Below, piece by piece: positions 19,290 through 30,507 of a stretch of DNA of 64,000 bases. Source of the DNA: Crossaster papposus (Eukaryota > Echinodermata > Asteroidea > Velatida > Solasteridae); NCBI GenBank assembly GCA_037893245.1, contig JBAIAA010000238.1, positions 1,488,001 through 1,552,000 of the forward strand. Direction: 5' to 3'. The translations under genes and the position numbers were made by a program. Numbering within the stretch: the first letter of the stretch is position 1; every line of letters starts with the position of its first letter. The notes under the pieces are model-generated. The model was not told the DNA's origin, did no database searches, and was given only the letters and a program-made list of their open reading frames with translations.

Positions 19290-21517
19290 TGGGGTGCGTT
19301 CCGCTTACGCGAACGTTGCCAACGTTGGCCAACGTTTGCGTTGTTCGCTTGAGTGGAACGCAATGTGCGCCAATTGTGTTGGCGAACGTTAGCGAAAACG
19401 GCGAACGACATTCCGAGCTGTTTGCTGTTGGCCAGTGACGTATTTTAATGATGGCGAAGCGGTTAGCAGACGGCAGGGTTCCTTTCACGGTTTTTATTTA
19501 CGTTTTATACTTTTAGTTATAAACGGTGGATTGTTTTGAGCATTCACAGGGATCTTTTAAAGAAAAATAATAAGTTGGACAAAAAGCAGCGAACCAAACG
19601 ATGTCACTTTCACTGGGGGCCGCCATTTTTAAAACGTAGTTTTTACAATATCGTTCCACTTCAACTAACGCCAACTCAAAACGTTGGCGAACGTTCGCGC
19701 AAACAGTTCGCGTAAGTAGGGTTCTTGCGTTTTAGACCGTCAATAACCGTCGTACGCAAGCCTAGCCAATCAGCACTTGCGAGTGTTCATGAGGTCAGCG
19801 GTGCTTGCGTTCCATCCAATGAACTGTCGGCACTGTACATTAGCTTGTTGTTATTCGTAATAAGGCCTGGCATACGATATACATTATTATTCTAATTATT
19901 AATATACACGCCCTCCTCTCGCTGGCGACTGACTTGTGTACAATGGCGCTTACAATGTCGCCCGGCCCGCTTCTATTGTTAAAAGGTTCAATGGGATACG
20001 TACATGTAACATACATGGCGGGAATTTCAATGGGGTATTTTCAACATGCGGGCTGTAATTGAGAGGATCAAACCACTTTAAATGCAGGAAACACACAGGC
20101 CTGGTAATCACTTACACAAAGTATAGGGTACATAAACCAGCTTCCAGAGTGGGTGTTTGTCCCTAATGAATATTAGTGCCGTCCACGCAATTTTTATATT
20201 TTTTATTACTGTCAGACGTACCAAAACGCGGATGCCTTGTGTATTCCATTTCCACCCCAGAGTTAGAAAAGGGGTATATTAACTCTCACATCAGAACCCA
20301 TAAACGTGCACCGTGACCCACCCCCAAACATAACGTAAAATGGGGCAACTTTGTCATGCTGGGTAACTTTGGCCACTACATGCAAAAAAAACCTTTTGTT
20401 GATGATTTTACTTGTATTTTTGGACAAGGTTTTTATTATTTATGTAGATGATAAAAAAAAGAGTTGAAAAATAACATCAAACTGGATTTTATGTGATATT
20501 TTAGAAATGTTTTTCCCCAAACGATCTGACCAAAGTTACCCTAACCCTGAATTTTCTATAACCAGTTCGCGCCGGGATTATTTTAACAACGCCGAGCCGA
20601 GGGGCGGGATTAATTTTAACGAAACTTGATCCGAAGCGGGTTCAGGCTGATAGTGCCAGGAAGCACACCCACGCATTTCCGGCCTTGCGCGCTGCTGACA
20701 TACATTTCCGAACTTGAACTTGGCGTGTTTATGCGTCATCCTTTTTGAATTTTTGAAAAATGTTGCGTTTATATACGTCATCTGGCGCGAACTGGTTAAT
20801 GAGTATAAAACGTACAATACGCTTCCGGAAACTTATTTAACTCATTGTGTGTAACGAGGGCGATCGTCAATTTTAGCTGGGGTGTTTGAGGAATCAAATC
20901 GATTTTTATTTTTTTATTTTTTGTGTGCAAACGGATTTTATTTACGGTCAACAAATGTTTGTTGGCTCAAACCCAACTCTATTGTAAAACATAACACGAA
21001 AAATATAACATTATTGTTTAATATGCAAAAATATATTGTAAATTGTCTGAAAATATTGACCAAGGTTTCCCATTTTACGGTACAATGTCCACCACACTGA
21101 CACTGCGTGAGCAACCAGCAGTCGTTCGTGTTCCCTGCAATTGAAATAGTTTGATCCTGACAACCTGCATGTTGAAAATACTATTAAAATTCCAGCCACG
21201 TACGTATCCCATAGCCTTGTAACAATAGAAGCAGGGATCAGTCCTTGCAAACGCCATTGTCCATGTACATATCTGGCGTGTCGGTCACGCGACCAGCGGG
21301 GGGAGGGTGTGTCTACTAATGATTATAATAATCATGTAGATCGTATGCCAGACCTTATTATGAATAACAATAAGCTACGGTACAGTCCCAATAGTTCATT
21401 GGATGGAACGCAAGCACCGCTGACCTCACGAACATTCGCATGTGCTGATTGGCTAGTCTTGCGTACAACGGTAATTTACGGTCTAAAACGCACGAACTCT
21501 AGTGGAACGCACCCCTG
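19290..21517. mobile_element. 2.2-kb element with about 165-bp inverted arms, hAT-like ends
   Basis: Arms 19719-19881 and 21339-21507 are inverted copies (shared blocks CTAGCCAATCAGCAC, GAGGTCAGCGGTGCTTGCG, CGTTCCATCCAATGAAC). Outer ends CTGGGGTGCGTTCC and GGAACGCACCCCTG resemble hAT CAGGGG termini, but I see no 8-bp target duplication. A smaller element with CTTACGCGAAC/GTTCGCGTAAG ends (about 19304-19715) is inserted in the left arm, and a TTAA MITE lies inside. No transposase was recognised. Confidence 0.55.
20562..20795. mobile_element. MITE of the TTAA / CCAGTTCGCGCCGG family
   Basis: Left flank ATAA (mutated TTAA), right flank TTAA at 20796-20799. It is colinear with 9357-9589 and highly similar. 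Confidence 0.85.
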
Positions 21518-21703
21518 GTTCAATGAAACACCTCATTGAGCAATACTAGTACATGTACTAGCCAATGAGTCAGTATGAGTCTGAAATTCATGCTACACAC
21601 TAGCAGCCGTCTTTGCTAAAGATAATTGACGCAAGAGAAGTAATAAAGCTCATGAAGTTTTGCGCAGTGTGTGGCTATAGCTTTACAGATTTTGCATGTT
21701 GCC

Positions 21704-22431
21704 CAGGGGGGGGGCGGAGGGGGGGCCCTTCGAGGCTGTGATTGCGAAACGCTGTGGAACCGTCCATTCTCAAAATAGGGGGGAACAATTTTCTCACTCG
21801 AAAAATAAAGAGTTTTTGGCATCCAATCTTAACATCTTGTCTTTTGTAGTTGTACAAGGTTGTTATTTACCTTAATGTTTATCATCCAATGACAAAAATT
21901 GTATTGAAAATGAAAAAAGCAGTCGAAAAAATAAAGCGTTGACGTACCGTTGATGCGCGTGGAGATTGTGCACAAATACTCAAACGACGTTAACAAATAC
22001 CTCCCCTAAAAAGGGCAATAATAATCGATAAATTGTGAAAAATCGTGCTTTGACCCCACTCATTTTTTTCCATGGATACGTTAAAAAAGGATGTAGCAGT
22101 GATATACTGAATTTTTAAAAAAATCTGCCTGTGACCCCCTTGCGTTTTATCGTGTTGTTTTCGAACGAAAATGGCAGAAAATGACATCGCCCCAAACAAA
22201 ATCCGTGTAGATCGTGCCTGTGTACCTGGCTTTGCGGACGTTGCATGAATCACTAAATGTGGAGAGCGATACACGGAGCAAATTTGTACGTGTTTCAACG
22301 GTGCGCTTCGCGGTAGCGATCTATACGTATTTACTGTGTGAGATGTGTGGCTCATGAGCGTGGAAGAACGAATGAGATACATTTCAACGTTGGTGGCGCA
22401 CTTTCTTGGGCCCCCCCTCCGCCCCCCCCTG
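21704..22431. mobile_element. Non-autonomous hAT element, 728 bp, with 8-bp target duplication
   Basis: ATGTTGCC at 21696-21703 is repeated at 22432-22439. Between them the ends CAGGGGGGGGGCGGAGGGGG and the inverse CCCCCTCCGCCCCCCCTG form a terminal inverted repeat of about 28 bp. CAGGGG ends and 8-bp duplications define hAT transposons. No transposase domain is seen; the longest open frame there looks fortuitous. Confidence 0.93.
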
Positions 22432-22530
22432 ATGTTGCCATTATAATTAGTGTTTCCTACCTCCATGTTATAATATACCGATTTAGCAGCAGGTACAGGC
22501 CTATATCGGGTGTAACGTTTGGTACCCGGT

Positions 22531-22690
22531 ACCATAGCTTCACCATAGCTTCACCATAGCTTCACCATAGCTTCACCATAGCTTCACCATAGCTTCACCA
22601 TAGCTTCACCATAGCTTCACCATAGCTTCACCATAGCTTCACCATAGCTTCACCATAGCTTCACCATAGCTTCACCATAGCTTCACCATA
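22531..22690. repeat. 11-bp minisatellite ACCATAGCTTC, about 14 units
   Basis: Fourteen near-perfect head-to-tail units, ending exactly where the 13-bp array starts. Confidence 0.97.
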
Positions 22691-22954
22691 GGTCTACTGC
22701 GCAGGTCTACTGCGCAGGTCTACTGCGCAGGTCTACTGCGCAGGTCTACTGCGCAGGTCTACTGCGCAGGTCTACTGCGCAGGTCTACTGCGCAGGTCTA
22801 CTGCGCAGGTCTACTGCGCAGGTCTACTGCGCAGGTCTACTGCGCAGGTCTACTGCGCAGGTCTACTGCGCAGGTCTCCTGCGCAGGTCTACTGCGCAGG
22901 TCTACTGCGCAGGTCTACTGCGCAGGTCTACTGCGCAGGTCTACTGCGCAGGTC
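22691..22954. repeat. 13-bp minisatellite GGTCTACTGCGCA, 20 units
   Basis: Twenty units, one variant (GGTCTCCTGCGCA near 22874). Each unit carries a TGCGCA palindrome. It abuts the 11-bp array without spacer. Confidence 0.97.
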
Positions 22955-23116
22955 AAAAGATAAAAGAAAAAAGATAAAATACAGAACAAGAACCACTACC
23001 TGACTCCGGTTACAAACGAACGCCGTTTTTATGTGATTCGACTGGTTCGGAACGTGGTGGTCTGATCTTTGCTGCAACAGTTATTTGAGCGCGTACGTGC
23101 ATGAAATAACATTTTG

Positions 23117-23690
23117 TTAAGCATGCAGCTAGCTGCTTTGGCCGTTTTCATATATTGTAGTTAACTTCCACTATCCCTGTTCCACAGGGCAACTATTTTC
23201 AAGGCTCTTTCTAATTAAAAAGTGTAATTATTAGAAGTAGAACCACATATACTGAAACACAAATTGTGAACATTTATTTGTTAATTGGATAATTTTCATG
23301 TGATTCTATTCATTTTAATGCCACTTTGCAATGTTGTATTCCATATCAAAAAATATGGAATAACATTTTGACCCACCAAACTGTAGCAAAAAAACATGCT
23401 GTTGCTTAAGCATAGGCTGTGTTAAGCACAAAATCGGCTGTTAAGCATGCAGCTAGCTGCTTTGGCCGTTTTCATATATTGTAGTTAACTTCCACTATCC
23501 CTGTTCCACAGGGCAACTATTTTCAAGGCTCTTTCTAATTAAAAAGTAACGTAGTTGAAACTTATTAGAAGTAGAACCACATATACTGAAACACAAATTG
23601 TGAACATTTATTTGTTAATTGGATAATTTTCATGTGATTCTATTCATTTTAATGCCACTTTGCAATGTTGTATTCCATATCAAAAAATGA
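23117..23690. repeat. Direct duplication of a 255-bp block
   Basis: 23117-23371 (GTTAAGCATGCAGCTAGCTG ... CCATATCAAAAAAT) recurs at about 23440-23690 nearly unchanged, apart from a small insert AACGTAGTTGAAACT in the second copy. Non-coding. Confidence 0.9.
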
Positions 23691-24420
23691 GTGAGTACTG
23701 AAAAATATGTACTAGTGCTGACAAGAATAAAATGACAAACAATAGATATTGTGTGGATCTTATCTGTTGATGTATTTCATTAATTATGTATTTCATTACA
23801 AGCTCGCCATTGCATTAAATCCATTAAAGATCACCTTTAAACAAAACAGCTGATTAACACGCCTCCCAAAATAAATTGAATAAGCCATTTTATTTATCAA
23901 TCAAATATCTAATAACGCACTTAAATAGATCAATCTGGGCACCCATCAAGCCAAAGAGAGTGATTTACATATAAACTGGTAAACAGTGGTAAACAGTTCG
24001 TATTTGTCACCAGCAACTTTTTCCTGTGATGTACATGCTCTATGGGGCGAGTTGGCTCGAGTCAATACAATATAGGGTGAACAAAGGTATAGGGCAAAGT
24101 GGCTTTGGGGCAAATTTTTATGAAAACAAGGCGAGAAAAACCAACTAGGCGCCCTATGCTATTTTTGCCCCATCAAATTCTTTACGTGAAATAACTCTGC
24201 AAAGTGCCACTTTTGTTGTTAGGTATGCCCTAAAGATCAATTTGTGAAAGTTTTATCAACTACCAAGTTGGGGATCACGAAAATTACTTTCTGAAAGGAT
24301 TTTGTGACTATGTCCCATAATCTAGTAGTTACGTACTAGTCCCTGATCGAACTAGTTGCTCCGTTTTCTGTACATCCGGTTCACAGAGTGCTAGTACATT
24401 AATTTGACCATAGCTCTCGG
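23691..24420. other. Intergenic stretch, nothing recognised
   Basis: AT-rich, no ORF with family character and no clear element ends. Confidence 0.4.
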
Positions 24421-24665
24421 TTGCCCATGGGCATTGCCCATATGGGTAGCTTGCCCAGCTAGCCCATGTGGGCAGCTTGCCCATATTGCCCACATGGGAA
24501 GCTTGCCCATATTGCCCATATGGGCATCCTCCCATATTGCCCATATGGGCAGATTGCCCATAATAATTATGAGCAGTTGCGGTCGGGTTCTGCGGTCGGG
24601 CCAACAGAACGGGTGGGGCCGGCAGTCGGGGCCGGGCTGGCGGGTCGGGCTGGCGGGTCGGGCCG
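24421..24665. repeat. Palindrome-rich TTGCCCATATGGGC units and a GC-rich tail
   Basis: 24423-24562 contains seven or more versions of TTGCCCATATGGGC and AGCTTGCCCA, each unit self-complementary. It runs into a 100-bp GC-rich block of CGGGCTGGCGGGT repeats in otherwise AT-rich DNA. Confidence 0.8.
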
Positions 24666-24818
24666 GCGGCTAAATTGCTCTTTATCTATAAATTGTTTCT
24701 AATAAGTTAAACATTCTTTTTCTGCTTCAGGTTTATCGGGAATTTTATTTGTAATACTAATTTTCATGGGCAACTCATGCCCATATTATGGGACAGTTGC
24801 CATCTTGTGGAGTGTCGT

Positions 24819-25110
24819 GGAGTGTCGTGGCCGGCCGGCGGTTAAGAACTCGGATTTCAGTGTTCCGCAGAGCGTGGGTTCGAGTCCCGGTGTCGACACG
24901 TGTGTCCTTAAGCAAGGCAATTAAACCACTATTGCTTCGTCCTTCGGATGGGACGTAAAGCTGTAGGTCCCGTGCGTTGTGTAATGCACGTAAAAGAACC
25001 CAGTAACACTCTTCGCTAAGAGAAGGGGTTCGCCCCGGTGTTCCTGGCAGCGCCTCGGAATAGGCAACTAGATAGATGGCGCTTTACAAATGCATGATCA
25101 TCATCATCAT
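24819..25110 (+). mobile_element. tRNA-derived SINE
   Basis: Head GGAGTGTCGTGGCC...GGTTAAG, box B GGGTTCGAGTCCCGG, body CGTAAAAGAACCCAGTAACA and CGCCCCGGTGTTCCTGGCAG, end GGCGCTTTACAAATGC with (ATC)n. The first ten bases are preceded by a partial duplicate GGAGTGTCGT. Confidence 0.88.
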
Positions 25111-25551
25111 CTTGTTCACGGGGCAAAATGAACACGCCTTGCTAAACGCAAGCACATTTTTAGAATGAACGCATGGTAACTTATAGACATCGAATTCACC
25201 GCGTTTCCTCATAGCAACACTTGCCCCGAAGAAGTACGCCATGTCCGAAAATTTGGCCCCCGCCAATAATACGGGTGAGCACTTTATTTATCTAAAATCT
25301 TCTTGTTATAGTTTTCGATCGATGATGCTTACGGCAACGCGTGTACATTTGTCCCATGAACAAGATGGCGCATAATACCGTGAATCACCTTATTTACAAA
25401 ATTACGACGCGCATTTAATCATGCAAGCATTTTCTAATTCCAAAGAACAAATTAATTGTATACCCAGACATTCCGATATTAAAGTACATTTCGTTTTCGA
25501 TCGGAATTCTACGGTTTATAGACTCGTTTAATTTTGCGGCGTCGTCACTAT

Positions 25552-25616
25552 TTGGACAAGCTTTAACTACTAAGTTGTCTATAATAGACAACTTAGTAGT
25601 TAAAGCTTGTCCAAAA
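25552..25616. repeat. Perfect 29-bp-arm palindrome
   Basis: GGACAAGCTTTAACTACTAA and its exact inverse surround a TATAATA-type centre. Its right arm runs directly into the polymerase fragment. Confidence 0.92.
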
Positions 25617-25659
25617 AACTCGTTAACTATATTGATAGACCATTACAAAAATCAGAACA

Positions 25660-25868
25660 TAGACCTGTTACAAAAAGGCGTTCATCCTTACGAATACACC
25701 TATGGACTCGTTCTCTAAATTTGAAGAGGCTAGCCTACCGTTTATCGACAAGTTTTAGAGCAGCCTCGAAAAGACGAACATGTCTCGCGAGAAGACTACG
25801 ACAGGGCTCAACAAGTTTGGAGCAAGTTTAACTTCAAAAACTTTGGCGAATATCACATAGATATGGAA
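25660..25868 (+). pseudogene. Broken fragment of a protein-primed-type DNA polymerase B (Polinton-like or related element)
   Basis: Three pieces in shifting plus-strand frames read YEYT, then MDSFSKFEEASLP, then (after a stop and a frame change) EDYDRAQQVWSKF..GEYH. This order is characteristic of the exonuclease-proximal region of family B organellar/viral-type polymerases (Pfam DNA_pol_B_2) found in Polinton/Maverick and related metazoan elements. At least two frameshifts and one stop make it non-functional. No other gene of such an element was recognised nearby. Confidence 0.6.
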
Positions 25869-26590
25869 TTCCATTGCTGCCATTTAAGCGGCGCATTTGT
25901 GGCAGTGTTGCTTGGGTCCGCAGCCGTTACTCCATATCCTACTTTCTTTTTGTCTAAAAAGTAAAAAAAAAATCCTGAATTTCACAAAAAGTAATAACAA
26001 ACATTTGGTATTTTTGCTTAGATTTTTTGGTTAATCATTATTAAAAATAATTATATTCTTGTTTTTTCTCTTAAAATTTCTACAACATTTTAAGGGTCAA
26101 TGCTTTTTGGTAATTCATAGGCCTAGGCTATACCGATAAAATCTTGTTTTTTTAAGTTTTAATTTTTTCTTTTCTTCTACCGATACTAATTTGTTATTTC
26201 GCTTGTTTAGTTTCGTTGGTGAGTCTTTTATAATTTATTTGAGTTCGGCTAGTTAAGCAAACTATAATTGTAAATTGTTTTTTAAATTTTTTATTTTATT
26301 TCCGGTTAAAGTTTCAAATTTGCTCTCTTCGACTCTAGCGTCAATATAGACTCGACGAATAGGTTCCCTATTCTCTCGTTAATAAAATGCTGTATTATTT
26401 TGCTCAAAATATTTTTGCAACGCAGATTTAGTCCACCGCGGTTTAACCATAGACATTTTTTTTTCTCCAAGTCTAACCTTTCGGTGATGGCGCCGCGACT
26501 AAAAAACAAATCGGGGATTCCCCTTTTAACTACGTCATGTGTTGTTATTGCCTAGTGCTCGCCCAAACGCGGCCCTTTCGATCGTGAAAA
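25869..26590. other. AT-rich stretch upstream of FLII
   Basis: T-rich DNA without a recognised gene up to about 26480, then a more GC-rich FLII leader region. Confidence 0.4.
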
Positions 26591-26604
26591 ACAAGATGGC
26601 GGCA
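26588..26604 (+). promoter_or_regulatory. YY1-like AAGATGGCGGC motif over the FLII start codon
   Basis: CAAGATGGCGGC contains the ATG at 26596. AAGATGGCGGC is the YY1 consensus often found just downstream of the start site of TATA-less housekeeping genes. No TATA box is seen upstream. Confidence 0.5.
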
Positions 26605-29600
26605 ACAGGAGTGTTACCTTTCGTTCGTGGTGTGGATTTGAGTCGAAATAACTTCAAGGTAGGCCCCTAGGTCTAAGCCCCGTAAAACATTGGACATTCT
26701 TCATATTATTATAGTATTCTTAGGGAGTAGGCCTAGGCCTACAACTTCCCAATTGTCGAAACGTAAACGTTTAACCATGGAGGTTTCCTACCTCCAACAG
26801 TCCATGGTTTAACGAACTTACACCGGCCGTAGCCGGCCCTAACGTACGTTAACGTCATGGTGTGAGGGCGCTGTGCATTTAAAGAAGGAAATTGATTATT
26901 CAGCCGGCGTTGACAACTTTAGCCCCCTGAACGCTGTATATTGACCCCTAAACGCTATATAGCCATCTGGCTTGTACAGCGCCCTCTACTAAATCACCAC
27001 CATTATAAATAATGTGCTTTTTCTGTAATTTTTAGAAATTGATGGATTTTGAGGGTTAGTTTCTACGATTGTACTTGTAGGTCAACTCGCCCCTTACCTA
27101 CTCGCCCCTTACCAACTCGCCCCCTGACCGACTCGCCCCCTGACCGACTCGCCCCCTGACCGACTCGCCCCTTACTAACTCGCCCCCTGACCGACACGCC
27201 CCCTGGTCGAGTCGCCTCCTGACCGACTCGCCCCCTGACCGACTCGCCCCCTCGTTTGATTTATGGACCTTGTACGATCGATGTACATCATGTATATTCG
27301 TTACCATAAAATTCGTCATTTTGAGGAATAAAAACGAACTCTCAACTTAGACATTTTGCGGACTGATCAGAGGAAGCAAAAAATAGGCTGCAAGAATGCG
27401 ACTTCCAAGAAATCAATGGAAACGGACAACTTTCTAATAATATTCTTCCTCAAGTTGTGTACAATTTATTTACATTAGGCATACAAAGAAATGATTCAAA
27501 TATTATAATTAAGGAGAAATCTACAATGTGATGGACTAGACTGGACTCCCGCGAACAATAAATGACGACGATTCCGAACCCCCGCGCATGTTTTGCAAAC
27601 TTTTGGAAACTTAAAAATACGAATGTGACTTTGCCATTTTTTGGGCATTCGCATCCTTCGCAAATCGTTCGCGTGCCCCGCAAAAACCCACCCTATAAAA
27701 ACGGTTTATGGATGTGTCTTTAAAAAGTTCGTGCTTTTTATGTTCTGAATATTCTCAGGTCTAACACGACATACCAAACGTCTTATAAAATGTGAAAATC
27801 ACATTTAACACCATTGGACATACAAAATACCAAAAACAGTCCCCCCTTCTCCAAAAGTAGCAGCTCTTTGATCTGGGTTTTTCACCATCTTTCACCACGT
27901 TTGGCGGACTGATCAGAGGGAGCCGACAGTTTTGTAGATGAGCGTCGTAACACCCAGTTCAATCCCTCATTAAGAGCGTTGGTTTTCGTAACAAAGAATG
28001 GTGGAGTGATTGACAGATTCCCTATAGCTTCCTTGAAAATCCCTATTGGGTTGGAAAGCAGTAAACAAAATCGCATCAAATTATGTGATCAACTTGTCCC
28101 CCCGCGCTCCGAAAAAAACCTCATAAAAACAAGAACCAAACATGATTATTCCCCCCCCCCCCCCCAATTTTATTTAAATATATAAATGTATAAATAAATT
28201 GTTATGAGCTTAACTTTTTTGGCTTCGAGGATTTAGGCCCACTGCTTTGTCTTTAATTTCCACCACCGAAACGAACATCAAAAGGTATTTTCTAAAACTT
28301 AGATAAAAATAATCGAGATTATGGCATATAGATGCAAGAGAATAATCAAGGAAAAAGTTTACCCACATCGTCTTTTCAGTTGTTAAGTTCTACGAGGGCA
28401 AATGATACAAATTATAGAATTAAAAATACATGTAAATCAAACCAGGGGGCGAGTCGGTCAGGGGGCGAGTCGGTCAGGAGGCGAGTCGGCCAGGGGTCGA
28501 GTCGGTCAGGGGGAGAGTTAGTAAGGGGCGAGTCGGTCAGGGGGCGAGTCGGTAAGGGGGCGAGTTGGAAAGGGGCGAGTAGGTAAGGGGCGAGTCAGTC
28601 AGGGGGCGAGTTGACCTGACACCGTTTCTACTACAGTCTAGGCCTATTCCCACGGTCGGACTCGGACATCCCTAAATCTCGTTTATCTTTCCTTTGTTTA
28701 ATTAATATGCACTTTAGTGAATAGCCAATAGATGATACTTGTCTTTCTCAGCAGATCAACTTGCAGGTGGTTCTTTATCAAGGAGGTTGCCCAGTTGCTT
28801 TTAACCAGATGCCTTTCCTACTTACTTGTATTTTTTTGTAACATAAATTTGCATGCATTCATATTCAATACATTTTTGTTTAATTACAGGCTGATCTTTT
28901 CCCAAAAGATGTGGCCGATATGTCTAGTCTACGATGGTTGCGTCTCAACAAGACCAACTTGGAAATGCTTCCAGACGAATTGTCATCGCTTTCAAAGCTG
29001 GTGAGTTTTAAATATATCTTTGGGATTCTCAAATATTAACGTTTTCTTTAGCTTGTCAGACTGTCAAAACACCGAGTGCACTCCATACTTTTGGATTAAA
29101 AAATATGAACATTTTCTTTTAGCTTGTCACACTGAAAGAATACAAAATGCAGTTAATAAAAACCACATGACGAGAGGTAGTTTATAAATGGGTACAGCTT
29201 TATTGTTTGGATTTTAAAGGTAGGATACACCATTGGTAATTGCTTGAATTATCATGAATGGGTAGATTTGGGGGGTTGTATTTTATAGAAAATACCGTTT
29301 AACTGAACTGTCCGAAGTTTTACAGTCATTGATGCCGAGAAAAGCACGAAAAACAGCGTTTGTTTTCAACCGGTGTCGAGCAGTTATTCTTAAGTAATTT
29401 TTGCCGGCCGGTAAATATTTCTTTAAAAAAAATTATTTTTTAGAATAATTTGCTGGATGCCTAGAAGTAAGATATTTCTGAATAATTTGGAAGTGAATAT
29501 TTTCGATATCTGCAAATGGTATATCCTACAATGTACCTTCAAGCCCTGTGTTTTTAAATAAAAAATAAAAATTAAAGGTAGGATACACCATTTGCAGATA

Positions 29601-30202
29601 ACAAAAATCTTTACTACCGAATTATTATAAAATATCTTACTTATTTAAAAGTAAATATTTATTGTAGGAATCCAGTGAATTGATTGCACTAGATATCCGG
29701 TAATAGTTAAGAAAAATTGAATACAAAAAAACAAATCACAATCGACGGACGGCGATCATAAAAAAACCAAGAACTATATAAGAACAACAACTGCCCGACA
29801 CCGGTTAAAAACAAATGCCATTTTTCTTGCTTTTCTCGGCATTCATTATTGTAAAACTTCGGACAGGTCAGTTAAACGATATTTACTATAAAATACAACC
29901 CCCCCAAAAAAATCCACCCATTCATGATAATTCAAGCAATTACCAGTGGTGTATCCTACCGTTAACTTGTTTTTAATGACACCTTCCCTTAACGATTATA
30001 TGAGAAGCTTTCACTGCCTTTCTTGGCATCTCATTGGTCTGTTTTCCAGGAGCATCTTCACATGGCCAGAAATCAACTGATCCAGATTCACGGAGACCTT
30101 CCCACTCTGCAGTGTCTGCGCACCATCAACGTCAGACATAACAAGATCCGCAACTCGGGAATACCCAACGACATCTTTACCTTGGATGACATCACGGTTG
30201 TG
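26596..30202 (+). CDS. FLII: Flightless-1 homolog, first three exons only
   Basis: Actin-remodelling protein with N-terminal leucine-rich repeats and C-terminal gelsolin domains, normally about 1250 aa. Exon 1 (26596-26658) encodes MAATGVLPFVRGVDLSRNNF + K, exon 2 (28890-29000) contains SSLRWLRLNKTNLEMLP, and exon 3 (30050-30202) contains RHNKIRNSGIPNDIFTLDD. All three are phase 0 with GTAGGC, GTGAGT and GTAAGC donors and AG acceptors, giving 109 codons that cover the first leucine-rich repeats. The next repeats and the gelsolin domains were not found between 30203 and 64000. Intron 1 carries a 1.5-kb minisatellite-ended element, intron 2 two MITEs. Either the rest lies beyond the window, with the receptor array in intron 3, or the gene is truncated. 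Confidence 0.88.
27079..28616. mobile_element. 1.5-kb element with inverted 16-bp minisatellites at both ends (FLII intron 1)
   Basis: Left end AGGTCAACTCGCCCC leads into 27090-27255, units of CGACTCGCCCCCTGAC. The right array 28443-28610 has the reverse-complement unit and ends GGGGCGAGTTGACCT. The outer 15 bp are perfect inverted copies. The 1.2-kb middle has no recognised protein. A related end lies at 62942. Confidence 0.72.
29218..29538. mobile_element. MITE with AGGTAGGATACACC ends, copy 1
   Basis: Preceded by TTAA; inverted right end GGTATATCCTACAATGTACCT. AGG-type ends with TTAA suggest a Kolobok-like origin. It lies in FLII intron 2. Confidence 0.75.
29576..29961. mobile_element. 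MITE with AGGTAGGATACACC ends, copy 2 (opposite interior)
   Basis: TTAA at 29572-29575 and 29962-29965. Ends AGGTAGGATACACCATTTGC and GGTGTATCCTACCG. The interior is the reverse complement of copy 1. Confidence 0.78.
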
Positions 30203-30256
30203 GTAAGCCAATGTGAACGCACCAGTACGCCAATGATGGATGAATACTTTACAGAG

Positions 30257-30472
30257 GATTATTTTTTAACATCACCGAGCCGACGCGCGGAATTATTTTT
30301 AACGAAACTCGATCCAAAGCAGGTTCAGGGAAGCACACCCACGCATTTCCGACCTTGCTCGCTGCTGACAGACCTTTCCGGCCTTGCTCGTGGGCGTGGC
30401 GTGTTTATGCGTCATCCGTTTTGAATCTGGGGAAAACTTTGCGTTTATATTCGTCATCCGGCGCGAACTAGT
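30257..30472. mobile_element. TTAA / CCAGTTCGCGCCGG MITE, left end lost
   Basis: Follows 9357-9589 from TTAACATCACCGAGCCGA to CCGGCGCGAACTAGTTAA. The left terminal repeat is missing and the right one has one mutation. Confidence 0.75.
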
Positions 30473-30507
30473 TAAGTCAAGTCACTAGCTGTAGCTTTTT
30501 TAATTAA

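Noticed and set aside
21990..22535. 181-codon minus-strand frame
   Set aside because: It runs out of the hAT element across its right end and target duplication, with no domain; fortuitous.
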